64,000 nt of DNA from Coptis chinensis. Its lineage: Eukaryota > Streptophyta > Magnoliopsida > Ranunculales > Ranunculaceae. A model generated the notes under the pieces. That model worked only from the letters and a program-made list of their open reading frames with translations. It searched no databases and was not told the origin of the DNA. The DNA is taken from positions 74,925,501 through 74,989,500 of the forward strand of contig CM027378.1 of NCBI GenBank assembly GCA_015680905.1, given 5' to 3'. Shown here piece by piece: positions 1 to 10,913 of this stretch (position 1 is the stretch's first letter; the number at the start of each line of letters is the position of its first letter). Position numbers and translations under genes: made by a program.

Positions 1-838
1 ACCGAATGATTTCGCGATATCCTGCATGGATTTCTTGTAGCACGGCTGTTCCTTCTGTGTTGTGAGACACCTCGGCATAGGAGACAATGAATTACCTTTC
101 CTGTACAATTGCAGAGTTCCTGTGGATGAAGATACGAGTATAAACTTCCATGAGTCTCTTTTGACGTTATCTGCGATCTTGGGCTCTGCAGGGACTATGC
201 CATTGCGTAGAAATGCAATGACCGGTGTGCGCCAATCGTCGATGTCTGCCACGATATTTGGGTAAGTGAAGTTGTCGGGATCTTCTGTAATTTTGTCGTC
301 ACCTTGATCGTTACTTTCAGGTATAGAGCAGGAGTCTGCATCATTTTCTTGAAGAGTCATGTTTCCATCTTTCTGGGAAGCGTCTTCACTGGGCTTGTCT
401 TGTAGGGGAATATCATACTTCCTTTTCCTCGTATTGACAATATTAATGTCCGATGGTAGATGTTCCCTATCCATACTGAAAAAGCAACACGCGTTGATGT
501 AGATGTCTGTGAGTTGTTCTAAGGACAAGTCAATGCTCGGGTCTTGCTGGAAATCAACGTTAACTTGTCTTGGTCCATCAATGTCTACTGCTGCGGATAG
601 ATATGCTAAAGCGTCTGCATGTCGAACATCATTCCGAGGCCTTTGTATAATCTGGATGGTTTCAAACTGGTGAGCAAGTATGTGAATTAGGTCTAGGTAT
701 GCTGCCATTTTATCGTCTCGGGCTTCAAAAGAGCCTGAGAATTGCCCTGCCACCAACCGTGAGTCAGTGAAAATTTGTAATTTTTGAACTCCTAAGTCCA
801 AAGCTGTGCGCATTGCGTACATGACACTTCATATACGC
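1..838 (-). pseudogene. Gypsy-A second RNase H (C-terminal part) and linker toward integrase
   Basis: Reading the minus strand from about 800 leftward gives a long open frame without an early ATG. It starts with residues like GVQKLQIFTDSRLVAGQFSG, including the FTDS(R)LV core of the second RNase H, then QFETIQIIQRPRN and DALAYLS. A hydrophilic linker follows up to the window edge. It continues the RNase H that begins in the adjoining 838-1461 frame, after a frameshift near 840. The catalytic Asp of FTDS is present. Integrase is not reached. Confidence 0.7.
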
Positions 839-1461
839 TACATTATTGGAGGCCTTGAACCCAAAACTAACCGAAGCTCAATGGTTGACTTATCTGGCTT
901 GATAAAAACACATCCTAATCCAGAGCCGGATTTGTTGTGTGAGCCATCCGTGTAAACAATCCATGAATCGGATGAAGGGTCAGTATGCTTTGGCAGGGCT
1001 TCCTCGCCCCCAACTATAGCCGTTTCACTATAGATACTGCTGTCTTGGTTGACTTCGGGGACAAAATCGTCGATAGGGAAATCTGCCATTAGGGATGCAA
1101 GTGCATGACCCTTTTCTGAAATGCGAGGTTCAAAATTGATGCTATAAGCACTTAAGTAGATGTCCCATTCCGCGAGTCTACTTGATTCCTGGGCACTTCG
1201 GAAAACTTTGCGTAGAGGATATTCCGTGTACACTTTGATCAGTCTTCCTTGGAAATATGGCTTGAGGCGTCTGGCAGCATGAACCAAGGCTAGAGCAATT
1301 TTTTCAATTCTCGAATATCTGCTTTCCGCCCCCGTTAGTGTTTTACTAATGAAGAAGATTGGACGACCGTCTTCTCCATCGATGAACAGGACTGCACTTA
1401 CTGCCGTATCTGTAGCGGCCAAGTAAGCTCCAACAGGTTGCCCTGTAGCTGGGCTGGCCAA
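838..1461 (-). pseudogene. Gypsy-A RNase H and start of second RNase H
   Basis: The 207-codon minus-strand frame begins with the LTR-retrotransposon RNase H (GAYLAATDTAVSAVLF, then SKTLTGAESRYSRIEK and LKPYFQG). It ends with the first strand of a second RNase H (WIVYTDGSHNKSGSGLG). RNase H degrades the RNA strand of the RNA:DNA hybrid during reverse transcription. The frame breaks at both sides against the neighbouring pol segments, so this is a relic. Confidence 0.85.
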
Positions 1462-1679
1462 GATTGGTGGTGCGACAAGGTAGTTCTTAATTGATTGAAA
1501 GGCATTTTCACAATCATCATTCCACTTTGCTGAGTCTTTTAACGTCTGAAAGAAAGGATGACACCGGTCAGAGTATTTAGAGATGAAACGATTTAGTCTT
1601 TTTCGCTAAACATGTGGTACATTGAATCTCCTTTTTGTTTTGGAGAGGGCATGGATTGAATGGATCGGATCTGTTCGGC

Positions 1680-2682
1680 TTAGCCGATGCCTCGACGAGT
1701 CATCAAATACCCTAGAAATTTTCCTGATATCAGTCCGAAAGCACATTTCAAAGGATTTAGCCGCATGTTGAATTCGTCAATTCTGTCAAAAACTGATTGT
1801 AAGTCAGAGATGTGATCGCCACTGTGCTTGGATTTTACAACCATGTCATCAATGTAAGCTTCCATTGTCTTGCCCAACATATCTCCGAATATGGTGTTGA
1901 TCATCCTTTGGTACGTAGCCCCTGCGTTTTTTAAACCGAAAGGCATAACTTGGTAACAAAAAATCCCTTGGTCAGTGATGAATGCAGTTGCTTCTTGGTC
2001 TTTAACAGCTAGCGGGGATCGGTGGTATCGAATCACGATCCATAAATGATAAGCGTGGGTAGCCGGGCGTGGCATCTACCAATTCCGATATTCGTGGAAG
2101 AGGGTAGGGATGAATCGGGCAAGCTTTGTTAAGGTTCGTGAAATCAATGCACACTCTCATTTTACCATCTTTCTTGGGCACTGCAACCACGTTAGACAAC
2201 CACCGCGGATATGGCCTGGTCATTATGAACTGAGTTGAGAGTAACCGATCAATTTCCTCTCTGACTTTGAGTTTTCTATCTGGGGCCATGCGCCTAGGCT
2301 TCTGCCGAACTAGCTTGATGGTAGGATCCATGTCAAGTGTGTGGCATGCAACTTCTGGGCTGATCCCTGGCATCTGCTCGACTGACCAAGCAAAGATCTT
2401 TTTGTTTTTTCTGAGGAGTGCTACCATTTCTTTTTGTTCATTTTCCGTCAGTTCTGCCGAAATGAAAGTTGTTTGTCCGCCTAAATTCCCAATTTGAACT
2501 TCTAAGAGGCGGTCGATAGTCGGCGGTCCTTCATTTTGTGAACTAGCAGTATAAATACTGTGCGTGGCTAACTCTGATTTAGACACTGCTTGCGAATTAC
2601 TGAGAATTGTATTTCCCCGCATATCCGACTGACGATATTCATCCAAGACTTTCGTGACAATTTGTGGGAAGCCATCGGTCAC
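1680..2682 (-). pseudogene. Gypsy-A reverse transcriptase
   Basis: Two overlapping minus-strand frames (2002-2682 and 1680-2075) form one Ty3/Gypsy reverse transcriptase. The first has WLSNVVAVPKKDGKMRVCID, the conserved fingers/palm block, then LSFMD with the first catalytic Asp. The second has FGLKNAGATYQR and the active site YIDDMVVKSK. The break falls between SFMD and the following block (about 2030-2070), so the domain is complete but frameshifted. Upstream (right) lies protease; downstream (left) lies RNase H. Confidence 0.9.
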
Positions 2683-2900
2683 CAGCGCACCTTACAAATT
2701 TTGTCGAGAGATGGGAATTTTACTGCCTGGTGAAAGGTAGAGACTACTGCGCCCATGTTGTGGTGCCAGTCTCTTCCTAGGATTGCATTGTACGGGGACT
2801 TGCAATTCATCAGGAGGAATTCAATGTCAATAGACTTGTCCATGGCGTGGTGGTAGAGACTCTTCCCTCTTGGAGTTATTTGCGGTTCCGTCAAACCCAA
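2679..2900 (-). pseudogene. Gypsy-A aspartic protease, C-terminal part
   Basis: This minus-strand frame carries the typical end of a plant Gypsy protease, YNAILGRDWHHNMGAV, followed by a linker toward reverse transcriptase. The N-terminal part with the D-T/S-G motif should lie to the right (2900-3246), where no clean frame remains. It would process the Gag-Pol polyprotein. Decayed. Confidence 0.7.
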
Positions 2901-3246
2901 TGATTGGAGTACTTTTCGTAGTAATTAAATTTTTCGGCGTTTTGCATGTTCTTGTAGCAACCTGCAAAAATGGCCGAATGAGCTTCCAATATCTATCATG
3001 ATCTTTTGAACTTCGCCATAATCCAACGAAAGCTGAAATGGCAACGACATCATAATGAGGATGATGGGCGCCAATTAGATCTCTATCACTAAAACATAGG
3101 GGACCAAGCTCGTGGTTTTACGAGCGAATTCCTTCAACAAAATCAATGTTATTGGCGTGATAAAATTCCCCTAAGAAACCAAACTTTGCTCGTTGTTCAC
3201 ACTTTTGCCTTGTTAGGTGAAACATCATTGATTTTGGCATGACCGG

Positions 3247-3990
3247 CTAGTATGACATTGTGGCGATCATTGCTACATTTTGTTTCACCGTTTTTGAAAG
3301 CACAAACTCATCTAATTGTCCCTTGTCGACTAGCCTCGTATTTTCCCTTGAGGGATCTGCACTCTCTGTTTCATGGCCGAAATCATTGTGGAAGTGACAC
3401 CAAAGATTTTTGTCACGTGTAGACTTAGTGTTTTCAGGCAAGGGTAGTGGTGGAAAAAGTAAGTTGCGCCCCTTGATCTTTTCATATATCACATTGTACT
3501 TGGCATTTAATGGAGTGAGCTTCATTTCTTCACGAACTGTGTTAACCTTGTTGTATTCTAACTTCTGTTGTGGTCCTTCCGATATGTTTTGCTTCTGTTT
3601 GCCTTTACCATCGTTTGAGTCTTTACTCCGGAAGTCTTTGTCTCTTGAGGCTTTTGATCTAACATCTTCCTCCACGTTAATGAACTGCTGTGTTCGTGCA
3701 AACAAATCGGATTTTGATTGTGGGGGGTCCCGTACAAGGGAGTTGTAAATTCCGTTTTTATCGAAATGGACTCCTTCCTTGAATGCATGAATGATCATTA
3801 CGTCAGGGACATCGGTGACCTCTGCTTGCACTTGGCGGAAACGAATTACGAACTTTGCCAATGCTTCATCCTTTTGCTGCTTGGTGTTGAGCAAGATGTT
3901 GACATCCTTAGGACGTGTCCAATTATGCTTAAACCGATCTGTGAACTGGTTTGCTAATTCCTGAAATGACGCGATAGATTGAGCTGGCAA
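3247..3990 (-). pseudogene. Gypsy-A Gag (retrotransposon capsid core)
   Basis: The 247-codon frame has the capsid core common to plant Gypsy Gag proteins: FQELANQFTDRFKHNW, then QQKDEALAKFVIRFRQV and an IHAFKEGV-like helix. A basic, low-complexity linker and the C-terminal part (LWCHFHNDFGHETE, where a zinc-knuckle-like segment is expected) follow. The residues after FGHETE do not give a clean CCHC. The upstream part of gag continues to the right in other frames. Confidence 0.8.
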
Positions 3991-5290
3991 GCTGGAAAGC
4001 CAGCGTAGAGCTTCTCCTTTTAGCGTGAGCGGAAAAAGTTTGCGCGATGGGGGTCATCTTTGCGCCATAGAATTACCCTGCTTTTAAACTCCATAACATG
4101 ATCGTTTGGGTCTCCTCCTGCTTCGTTGAACGTAGGAAGGTCTGGTTGTTTGAATCCTTTCTGATGCTCTGCATTTTGTATTTTTAGAGAAAATCTCCGG
4201 CGATATCTTCATTTCTTGCAAAGGTCTTTCCATCGTGCTTCCGGTGACACCCACATTAGTCATTGTTTTCTTGATGATGTCTTTGATTTGTTGTTCCGTG
4301 AATGGTGAATTTTTGTGGCTTCTAGACTTACGACTTGAGGAGTAACTTCACTACGTTGCATCTCCGCGGTGTTGTCGCCCCGGTTGTTGCTTGCTTCTAT
4401 ATTTGGCTGGTTCCTTGGGCTGCGAGACCTATGCCGATAAAAGCGGGCTAAATTTTGTCGGCGGGGACCCATTTCTTTGGTGTGGCCATATTCGGGCTGA
4501 CCGTCATTAACCCGTGTCGTATCGGTTCTTTGCATTCAAGCCATGTCTAAGGTCATGTTGCAATTCGTCTCGAGGGTCGATCTTGGCGTTCAGCATTTCG
4601 TCTTATGGTGGATGTTGTCCACCTTTACGATCTGCTATGATCAACATTCAATGATCTTGTCATGTTATGACCACTTATCGCCTAGTGTTGTTAGTATTTC
4701 GAGATCCGGATCGTCTTCTTGAATGAGATGAATGTCTGTTTGACCTTGGGTGACGATGCTTTCGGGGACCGCTTTTCAATGGGCCGGGATGTACCGTAAT
4801 TAAATTGTAGTCGGTTGGATACACTCCGATTTTCACCGGATCACGGGAGCTCTTGCGGTGTGGAAGATCACGACATCGGCGTCATCCCTTTGTACTTGCT
4901 TCCCTTTGTCCAATTTGCTTACGCAAGTAGTTGCTATGCTCCTTCTCTCTTCGAACCTCGGCGCAAAGACTTCTAGCGGCATGTCTTCATCTCCTATCTC
5001 CATGTTATCGGATCTACGCCGTTTGCATTTGTAACATCTAGATCTTGAAGGTGAGTTACTGGAGCCTGAGATGTCGGACGTCTAGATCTGGGTTGTCGTG
5101 GCACTGGGAGTTGAAAAGGCTGATCTTGCAGATCTGTTGCAGCCGGTTGTTCTATCACCTCCTGATTGATTAGTATTTCCGGATTTTCGTCTTGTTGTTG
5201 TTGTGTTCTTGCATTCTTGTTCTTTGAGACCTTGTAGTTTTTGCCATTAATGGTGCTTGGAAGAAGGAACGTGGAAGAGGGCCCGTCAAT
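3991..5290 (-). pseudogene. Gypsy-A gag N-terminal region, degraded
   Basis: This lies between the capsid core and the primer site. Short minus-strand frames (4260-4535 and 4994-5290) are Gln/Asn/Arg-rich, with segments such as RHRSRSPRNQPNIEA and PRQPRSRRPTSQAP, as in the variable N-terminus of plant Gypsy Gag. No single frame spans it. I cannot fix the original start codon. Confidence 0.55.
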
Positions 5291-5295
5291 AAGGA

Positions 5296-5310
5296 CCACG
5301 GACGGCGCCA
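5296..5310 (-). other. Gypsy-A primer binding site (tRNA-Asp type)
   Basis: On the minus strand, immediately inside the LTR, the sequence reads TGGCGCCGTCCGTGG. The first nine bases match the complement of the 3' end of plant tRNA-Asp(GTC) as I remember it. Gypsy-B has the nearly identical TGGCGCCGTCTGTGG at the same place. This fixes the element's orientation and the inner LTR edge. Confidence 0.7.
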
Positions 5311-5314
5311 ATTA

Positions 5315-5886
5315 TGTTTGGGTGAGAACTCACGCAAACACACTAATGATCTTGTTGGAGAGGTTGATATGGAGTGAGAGAGACTGTACCACCAATGGCT
5401 GCCTACGTATCCAAATTGTTCTCTGGAATCAAGTCTCAAAAATGCACGTAGTTCTTTGTTTGAAATGATTGTTGGGTATTTATAGGAATCTTATTGCTAA
5501 AAATACCCTTTCCTTATTTGACGAGATATTTCCCTCTTTGTATGAAATCTTTCCTAAAGCTTCATATGGAAAAAATCCCTTGACATATCTCGGACTGCTA
5601 TATATAACTTGGGTGTCATATTAGTGGGGGCGGTGTCATTGCTTCAATAGAGGGCATGCCCGAATGCCACATTAGTAGACAAGCGGGGCTGCCACAGTAG
5701 CGGGCTAGCAAGCCCGCCTCATTAGTGGCCGGCTCTTATAGTGGTACCCAATGATTGTCGTTCGTAGGGGTACAAGTACAGTGGTACATACACTAACCGT
5801 CTATCCGACTGGCCAAGTACGTAATCGCCCCTAAGGTTCAAATGTCTTTTACTAATTTACCCTTACTAATAATTCAGGACTTTACA
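5315..5886 (-). repeat. Gypsy-A 5' LTR
   Basis: The LTR is flanked inside by the primer site. On the plus strand it starts TGTTTGGG and ends CTTTACA, giving TGT...ACA ends and a length of 572 bp. The outer edge is inferred: right after ACA the sequence becomes ATCTTGCTCAGG, the unit of the Gypsy-B tandem repeat whose other copies are preceded by GCTC. The partner LTR is outside the window. Confidence 0.7.
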
Positions 5887-6503
5887 ATCTTGCTCAGGAT
5901 CCGTTCCATAACTAATGTCAGTGAAGAGCTCATCCCCTTCGCTGGTTCCCTCTCTATAGGGGCCAGATGGGTCCCTCTCATTGCCCCATGCGCCTCTCGA
6001 GTCAGCTGTCTGCGGAGGGCTCATCCCGCTCCGCGGACTCCGTCTCCATGCTAGAACAGCTCATCTTGCTCAGGGTCTGTTCCAAAACTAATGTCAGCGA
6101 AGGGCTCATCCCTTTCACTGCTTCCCTCTCTACAGGGGGTCCCTCTCATTGCCCCATGTGCCTTTCAAGTCCGCTGTTTGCGGAGGGCTCATCCCACTCT
6201 GCATACTCCCTCCTCCTGCTGGAGCAGCTCATCTTGCTCAGGATTCGTTCCACAAGTAATGTCAGCGACGGGCTCATCCCCTTCACTGCTTCCCTCTCTA
6301 TAGGGGCCCCTCTCATTGCCCCATGTGCCTTTCAAGTCCACTGTCTGCGGAGGGCTCATCCCGCTCCGCCGACTCCATCCTCTTGCTAGAGCAGCTCATC
6401 TTGCTCAGGATCTGTTCCACAAGTAATGTCAGCGAATGGCTCATCCCCTTCGCTGCTTCCCTCTTTATAGGGACCAGATGGGGTCCCTCTCATTGCCCCA
6501 GGT
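5887..6503 (-). repeat. ~168-bp tandem repeats in Gypsy-B 3' region
   Basis: Units starting TCTTGCTCAG occur at 5889, 6064, 6232 and 6399, giving spacings of 175, 168 and 167 bp, with a last partial unit ending near 6503. Each contains ATGTCAG-GA-GGCTCATCCC, then a CT-rich run and TCTCATTGCCCCA. Tandem repeats between integrase and the 3' LTR are known in Tat-lineage elements. Several overlapping plus-strand frames run through the array because it lacks stops; they are not genes. Confidence 0.85.
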
Positions 6504-6648
6504 GTTTGTTATGTTCACGTTCCCATTCAGCAAATTGCGAAAATAAACATATTTTCTTTTCACAAAAGTGTTGTAGTTTTATATATTTACAAACAACTAT
6601 TGTCCTCCATTTGGGACCCTCTGTACATTGCTCTAAACTTCAGTATAT
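6504..6648. other. Gypsy-B 3' untranslated stretch
   Basis: AT-rich sequence between the integrase stop and the tandem repeats. No other feature is seen. Confidence 0.5.
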
Positions 6649-7995
6649 TTACTCGTAAAACCTTTTCAGCATTCTTACGTTCCAGGGCCTCGCTATTAGC
6701 TTTCCTTCCATTGTTTGAAGCTTATAGGTTCCCGACCCCCCTTCCTCCATCACGGTGTACGGTCTTTCCCAGTTTGGACCCAACTTCTCGTCATTTTCCT
6801 CCTTCGTGCTTGGTGTCACCCGGCGAAGCACCAGTTCCCCTATCTTGAACTTCCGCGGTCTGACTCGCTTGTTGTATTGCCGCTGTAGTCTCTGATGATA
6901 CTCTTCCAGACAGATGCGGGCTGAATCTCTTCTCTCCTCTGCCAAATTCAAATCTCCGGCTAAAATGCGCCAGTTTGTTCCTTTTTCCACCGCTCTTGTT
7001 TTCCTGGTGGTCGCCACTAGTTCCGCGGGAATTAACGCCTCAATGCCGTACGCTAAGGCAAACGGGGTCTCTTTGGTGGTGGTCCTCGGGGTGGTTCTAT
7101 AAGCCCACAGAACATGGTTCAGCTCGTCGGCCCACGCGCCCTTCCTATCTTCCAACTTATTTTTCAGACTGTTTAATATCGTCTTGTTATAAGATTCAAC
7201 CTGCCCATTTCCTTCTGGGTTGTAGGGTGCTGAGAACCCTTGCTTCACCTTGTAGGCTGCAAGGAACGCTGCCACCTTTGCCCCTGTGAACTGTGTACCA
7301 TTGTCTGAAATGATGGCATATGGCAGCCCGAACCAACATATAATATTCTCCCATAAAAACTTAATCACCTGAATCTCCTTTATCTGCTGCAACGGGACAA
7401 CTTCTATCCATTTTGTGAAGTAGTCCGTGGTTGCCAACATATACCTTCTTTTGCCGCTAGCCATGGGCAGTGGCCCCACGATGTCTAACGCCCACATGGC
7501 AAAGGGCCAAGGGCTGGAGACGTTATGCAAGGGTTCCGCAGGTGCAAATATCCTCTGCGCAAATCTCTGACACTTATCACACTTTTTGGCAAATTCGACC
7601 ACATCCCGTTTCATATGAGGCCAGAAGTAACCCTGCGTCAACAACCGATGTGCCGTGGTCCTCCCTGCGGAGTGACTCCCATAGTTCCCTTCGTGCAATT
7701 CTGCCAATACCTCTGATGATAATTGCGGCCCCAAACACTTCAGCAACGGCCCATTGAAGTTCTTCCTATACAGTTCCCCTTCCATCAGCACATATCTCCG
7801 AGACACTTGCTCCAACCTCCTTTTTTTGTTCTTAATCGTCACCAGTCCTCCTTCTAGAAAGCATTTGATGGGCTCCATCCATCCACCCTCTTCCTCTGCA
7901 ACATGGCACACCTCCATTACTTCCTCTGTGCTTGGCCTCCCCAATCTTCCTACTTTTATAGTCCTTTCCTCAGACCCCGGCATGGCGGCGGCCAC
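6649..7995 (-). CDS. Gypsy-B integrase (open 448-codon frame)
   Basis: Integrase joins the element's cDNA to host DNA. The zinc-binding part has HEGNYGSH (His101, His108) and CDKC (Cys139, Cys142). The catalytic triad is Asp171 (LDIVGPL), Asp231 (ISDNGTQF) and Glu267 (GNGQVE), with the standard 35-residue spacing between the last two. The C-terminus (FKIGELVLRRV, then a GPNWERPYTV block) is the usual DNA-binding tail; no chromodomain is seen. The annotated Met is inside the polyprotein, so the true N-terminus continues into the RNase H linker. All key residues are intact, but upstream pol is frameshifted. Confidence 0.92.
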   Translation of the reverse strand: MAAAMPGSEERTIKVGRLGRPSTEEVMEVCHVAEEEGGWMEPIKCFLEGGLVTIKNKKRRLEQVSRRYVLMEGELYRKNFNGPLLKCLGPQLSSEVLAELHEGNYGSHSAGRTTAHRLLTQGYFWPHMKRDVVEFAKKCDKCQRFAQRIFAPAEPLHNVSSPWPFAMWALDIVGPLPMASGKRRYMLATTDYFTKWIEVVPLQQIKEIQVIKFLWENIICWFGLPYAIISDNGTQFTGAKVAAFLAAYKVKQGFSAPYNPEGNGQVESYNKTILNSLKNKLEDRKGAWADELNHVLWAYRTTPRTTTKETPFALAYGIEALIPAELVATTRKTRAVEKGTNWRILAGDLNLAEERRDSARICLEEYHQRLQRQYNKRVRPRKFKIGELVLRRVTPSTKEENDEKLGPNWERPYTVMEEGGSGTYKLQTMEGKLIARPWNVRMLKRFYE

Positions 7996-8017
7996 ATAAG
8001 CCAGAGCGTTGGTGTGT

Positions 8018-8470
8018 CTATTCTCCCCCCCGCCCTAGGTGTATAAACTGAAGCTTTGTGAACTTGATAGCCCTTTGATGCACCACCTGCAAATATTTGG
8101 CCATTCTTGGACATCGGGCCACGAAACCCCCATTTGCTTGGCACACCACCAGGTTTGAATCTGAATATACTATCAAATCTTTCACTCCCAGGTCTTCCGC
8201 CATTCTCAATCCTGCTATAACGGCCTCGTACTCTGCTTCGTTGCTGGATGCTGTGAATCCCAACTTCATGGTCAACTCTATTCAGTTATTGTCCGGCGTG
8301 ACCAACACCACACCTATACCGCTGCATGGGTTAGTAGCTGACCCATCCGCAAACACTCTCCACCCATTCCGCTTATCCCAAGGATCCAACTGATTGGGTG
8401 TCCCGTCTTTGTCTGACTCCATGACCATCTCCTCTCCCCACGTTGGGTCCTCTGCTGGGAATTCTGCCAA
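8018..8470 (-). pseudogene. Gypsy-B second RNase H (Tat-type)
   Basis: Two adjacent minus-strand frames (8282-8470 and 8018-8275) form one RNase H fold. The first has WRVFADGSATNPCSGIG with the first acidic residue (FADGS). The second has SSNEAEYEAVIAGLRMA with the Glu and LIVYSDSNLVVCQ with the next Asp. It follows a complete first RNase H, so the element has two. A small break separates the frames near 8276-8282. Confidence 0.85.
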
Positions 8471-9935
8471 AAACTCTACGTCGGCTTGAGCTTTCTCTAG
8501 CTGCTGTCCTAATCTGGTAATGTATCTCGTAAGAACTAAGCATCACTACCCATTTCAACATTTGGCCCGACTTCTCCGCCCTTAACGCTTGTTTAAGTGG
8601 CAGGTTGGTCACCACCACTATCGAATGAGACTCAAAGTATGGTTTTAGCTTCATTGTGGAAAAGATCAAGGCCAAGGCATATTTCGCCATTTTGCTATAC
8701 CGCATCTCTGCGTCCAACAAGGTCTTGCTTTGGAAATACACCGGTCTCTCCACTCTATCTGCTAGTCTGACCAGAACAGAACTTACCGCATGCTCGGTGG
8801 CCCCTAGGTACAGGTACAATTTCTCCCCCTGCTCTGGCTGCGAAAGTAATGGGGCTTTACCCAGATACCTCTTCAGCTCTTGAAACGCCTCCTCGTATTC
8901 TGGCGTCCATACGAAGTCCGGCGTGCTTCTCAACAATCGGTATAGCGGTCTACACTTGTCCGATGATTTGGAAATGAATCTGTTCAATGCCGCAATCCTC
9001 CCAGCGAGACGTTGAACCTCCGTGACATTTTGTGGCGACGTCATCTCTACCAATGCTCTTATCTGCTCTAGATTAGCTTCTATTCCCCTATGAGTAACGA
9101 TGTAGCCCAAGAACTTCCCAGTGGTCACCCCAAATGTGCATTTCTCTGGATTCAGCTTCAGATTGTATTTTCGCAATATCTCGAACGTTTCCCTCAATCC
9201 GTCTAAATGCTCCTTCTCCGACATACTCTTCTCTACCATGTCATCGATGTATATTTCCATCCCCCTCCTGATCTTGCTTTCAAACATTTTCTCCCCTAAC
9301 CGTTGAAACGTGGCTCCGGCGTTTTTCAACCCAAACAGCATCCTTGTGTAGCAATATGTGCCGCCTTCTACCACAAATGCTATTTTCTCCTTATCTTGCC
9401 TGTACATTGCAACCTGATTGTACCCCATCGACGCATCCATAAACAAGAATATTTTAAACCTTGATGTCCTATCCACCAATTCATCCACCTGCGGCTTGGG
9501 GTAACTGTCCTTCGGGCACTCGGCATTCACATCCGTGAAATCCACACACATCCGTACCTTGCCATTCTTTTTTGGTACCGCCACCACATTGGATAACCAG
9601 TCCGTGAACTCTACCTCTCGTATTATTCCGGCTCCCTTCAACCACGCCACTTCCTCGCGAATACCCTCTGCATACTTTAGTCTAATGCTCTGAATCTTTT
9701 GCCTTACAGGCTTTGCCTCCTCTCTCATGTGTAACCGATGACATGCGAATTCAGGGTCCAACCCCGTAACCTCTTCTATGGTCCATGCAAACATGTCTTG
9801 ATTTTCCGATAAGAACTGGATCAATTCACTCTTCCATTCACCCATCAAGCTGGCCCCTATCGCAGTAAACCTCTCCTCCTCTCCTCCCACATTTACCACT
9901 TCAATCTCATCCAGCATCTTCGGACCTGTTGCCGC
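8373..9935 (-). CDS. Gypsy-B reverse transcriptase and RNase H (open 521-codon frame)
   Basis: This copies element RNA into DNA. Visible are WLSNVVAVPKKNGKVRMCVD (residues 114-133), the first catalytic Asp in LFMDAS (168), FGLKNAGATFQR (about 202-213) and the active site YIDDM (230-234). RNase H follows with LYLGATEHAVSSVLV and YFQSKTLLDAEMRYSK; its end drifts out of frame after about residue 485. The CACTA transposon interrupts the polyprotein exactly at the right edge, so the listed Met is not the natural start and the first codons derive from the junction. Confidence 0.9.
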   Translation of the reverse strand, partial: AATGPKMLDEIEVVNVGGEEERFTAIGASLMGEWKSELIQFLSENQDMFAWTIEEVTGLDPEFACHRLHMREEAKPVRQKIQSIRLKYAEGIREEVAWLKGAGIIREVEFTDWLSNVVAVPKKNGKVRMCVDFTDVNAECPKDSYPKPQVDELVDRTSRFKIFLFMDASMGYNQVAMYRQDKEKIAFVVEGGTYCYTRMLFGLKNAGATFQRLGEKMFESKIRRGMEIYIDDMVEKSMSEKEHLDGLRETFEILRKYNLKLNPEKCTFGVTTGKFLGYIVTHRGIEANLEQIRALVEMTSPQNVTEVQRLAGRIAALNRFISKSSDKCRPLYRLLRSTPDFVWTPEYEEAFQELKRYLGKAPLLSQPEQGEKLYLYLGATEHAVSSVLVRLADRVERPVYFQSKTLLDAEMRYSKMAKYALALIFSTMKLKPYFESHSIVVVTNLPLKQALRAEKSGQMLKWVVMLSSYEIHYQIRTAARESSSRRRVFGRIPSRGPNVGRGDGHGVRQRRDTQSVGSLG

Positions 9936-9954
9936 CACTACTAAAAAAAAGACA

Positions 9955-10220
9955 TTATGACGCTTGTTTTTTTATCTATCTTGATGGTTTTGTCGAAACC
10001 ATCAAGATAGGTGTCCTGGTGAAAATTTTATGACGGTTGTTGCACCATTATGTCATATATGATACAAGTGTTAAGAAAATATGATAATTTTATGACAGCT
10101 GTTGTAATATTGTGTCATGTATGACACAGCCGTCAAGAAAATATAATATTTTTATGACGGCTGATGCGACATTGTTACGGGTATGGAACCAGTGTCATAA
10201 CAATATGATGATTTTATGGC
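9955..10220. repeat. CACTA subterminal repeats, left
   Basis: Four to five diverged copies of a ~60-bp unit of the form TTTTATGAC(A/G)GCTG-TG followed by TGTCAT-TATGA and a GTCAAGAAAATAT-like spacer. CACTA transposases are known to bind short subterminal repeats of this kind. Confidence 0.7.
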
Positions 10221-10872
10221 AGGTCTTCTAAAACAGTCAAGTTAGCCACTATGTTAAACCGTCAACACCTTTCACAATTTTTTGGGGCATCGTTGTTAGA
10301 CCATTTTGGCGTTCAACTAAACCGTCAAGAACTTAACCAAAAAAACAAAAGTTCAAAATCAGTAACTCTACCACTTCTGTAGTGGTAAACCGTCAATAGA
10401 CTTTTGGAGAGAGAATGAAAAATAAAACTTATCAAAAAAATTCAATCGGGCACTCATCAAATTACAGGACTAAAAAAAAAAAGAGATAATGAAAAATGTA
10501 AGCTCCCCTAGACCGTGTTCTCTCGAAATATTGGAAACCTAGTAGAGTTAAAATGGAGGAAATCGCAATTACACCACTGTGTTCCGATCCCCTTCGAGAC
10601 CTAGGGCATCTTCTCCGTTGTACCTTCTCTAGCATCTTCTGTGCATATCCTTGGAGAAAAATTAAAGGTGCTTCCTTTTCTCCCAAATTATATTTTTTAT
10701 TTGCTGTTGTTATTGATTTTTGTCAGATTTAAATGGAAGCCATAGGAGTCGTTGGATCAGTCAAGGTAATGCATATAACTCTCAATTTTAACCAAATTTT
10801 TGCTTCAAGTGGTGTGGGGTTACATCTTGCGTTTTGGATTTGAATTTGTTCGCATTAAATTATTACAATGCA

Positions 10873-10913
<41 letters not shown>

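Larger units (their letters stand above)
1..5886 (-). mobile_element. Gypsy-A: Ty3/Gypsy retrotransposon, Tat-like, left-truncated by the window
   Basis: Minus-strand LTR retrotransposon. Read right to left it has a 5' LTR (5315-5886), a tRNA primer site (5296-5310), degraded gag, protease, reverse transcriptase, RNase H and a second RNase H. Integrase and the 3' LTR would lie left of position 1. A second RNase H after the normal one is a known mark of the Tat lineage of plant Gypsy elements. Every domain is recognisable, but the frame changes several times (for example near 2040 and 1470-1680), so the copy is dead. It sits inside the 3' tandem repeats of Gypsy-B and is therefore the younger insertion. 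Confidence 0.9.

Noticed and set aside
5842..6658. Several overlapping plus-strand open frames
   Set aside because: They run through the 168-bp tandem repeats, repeat the same peptide and lack any domain; artefacts of a stop-free repeat.
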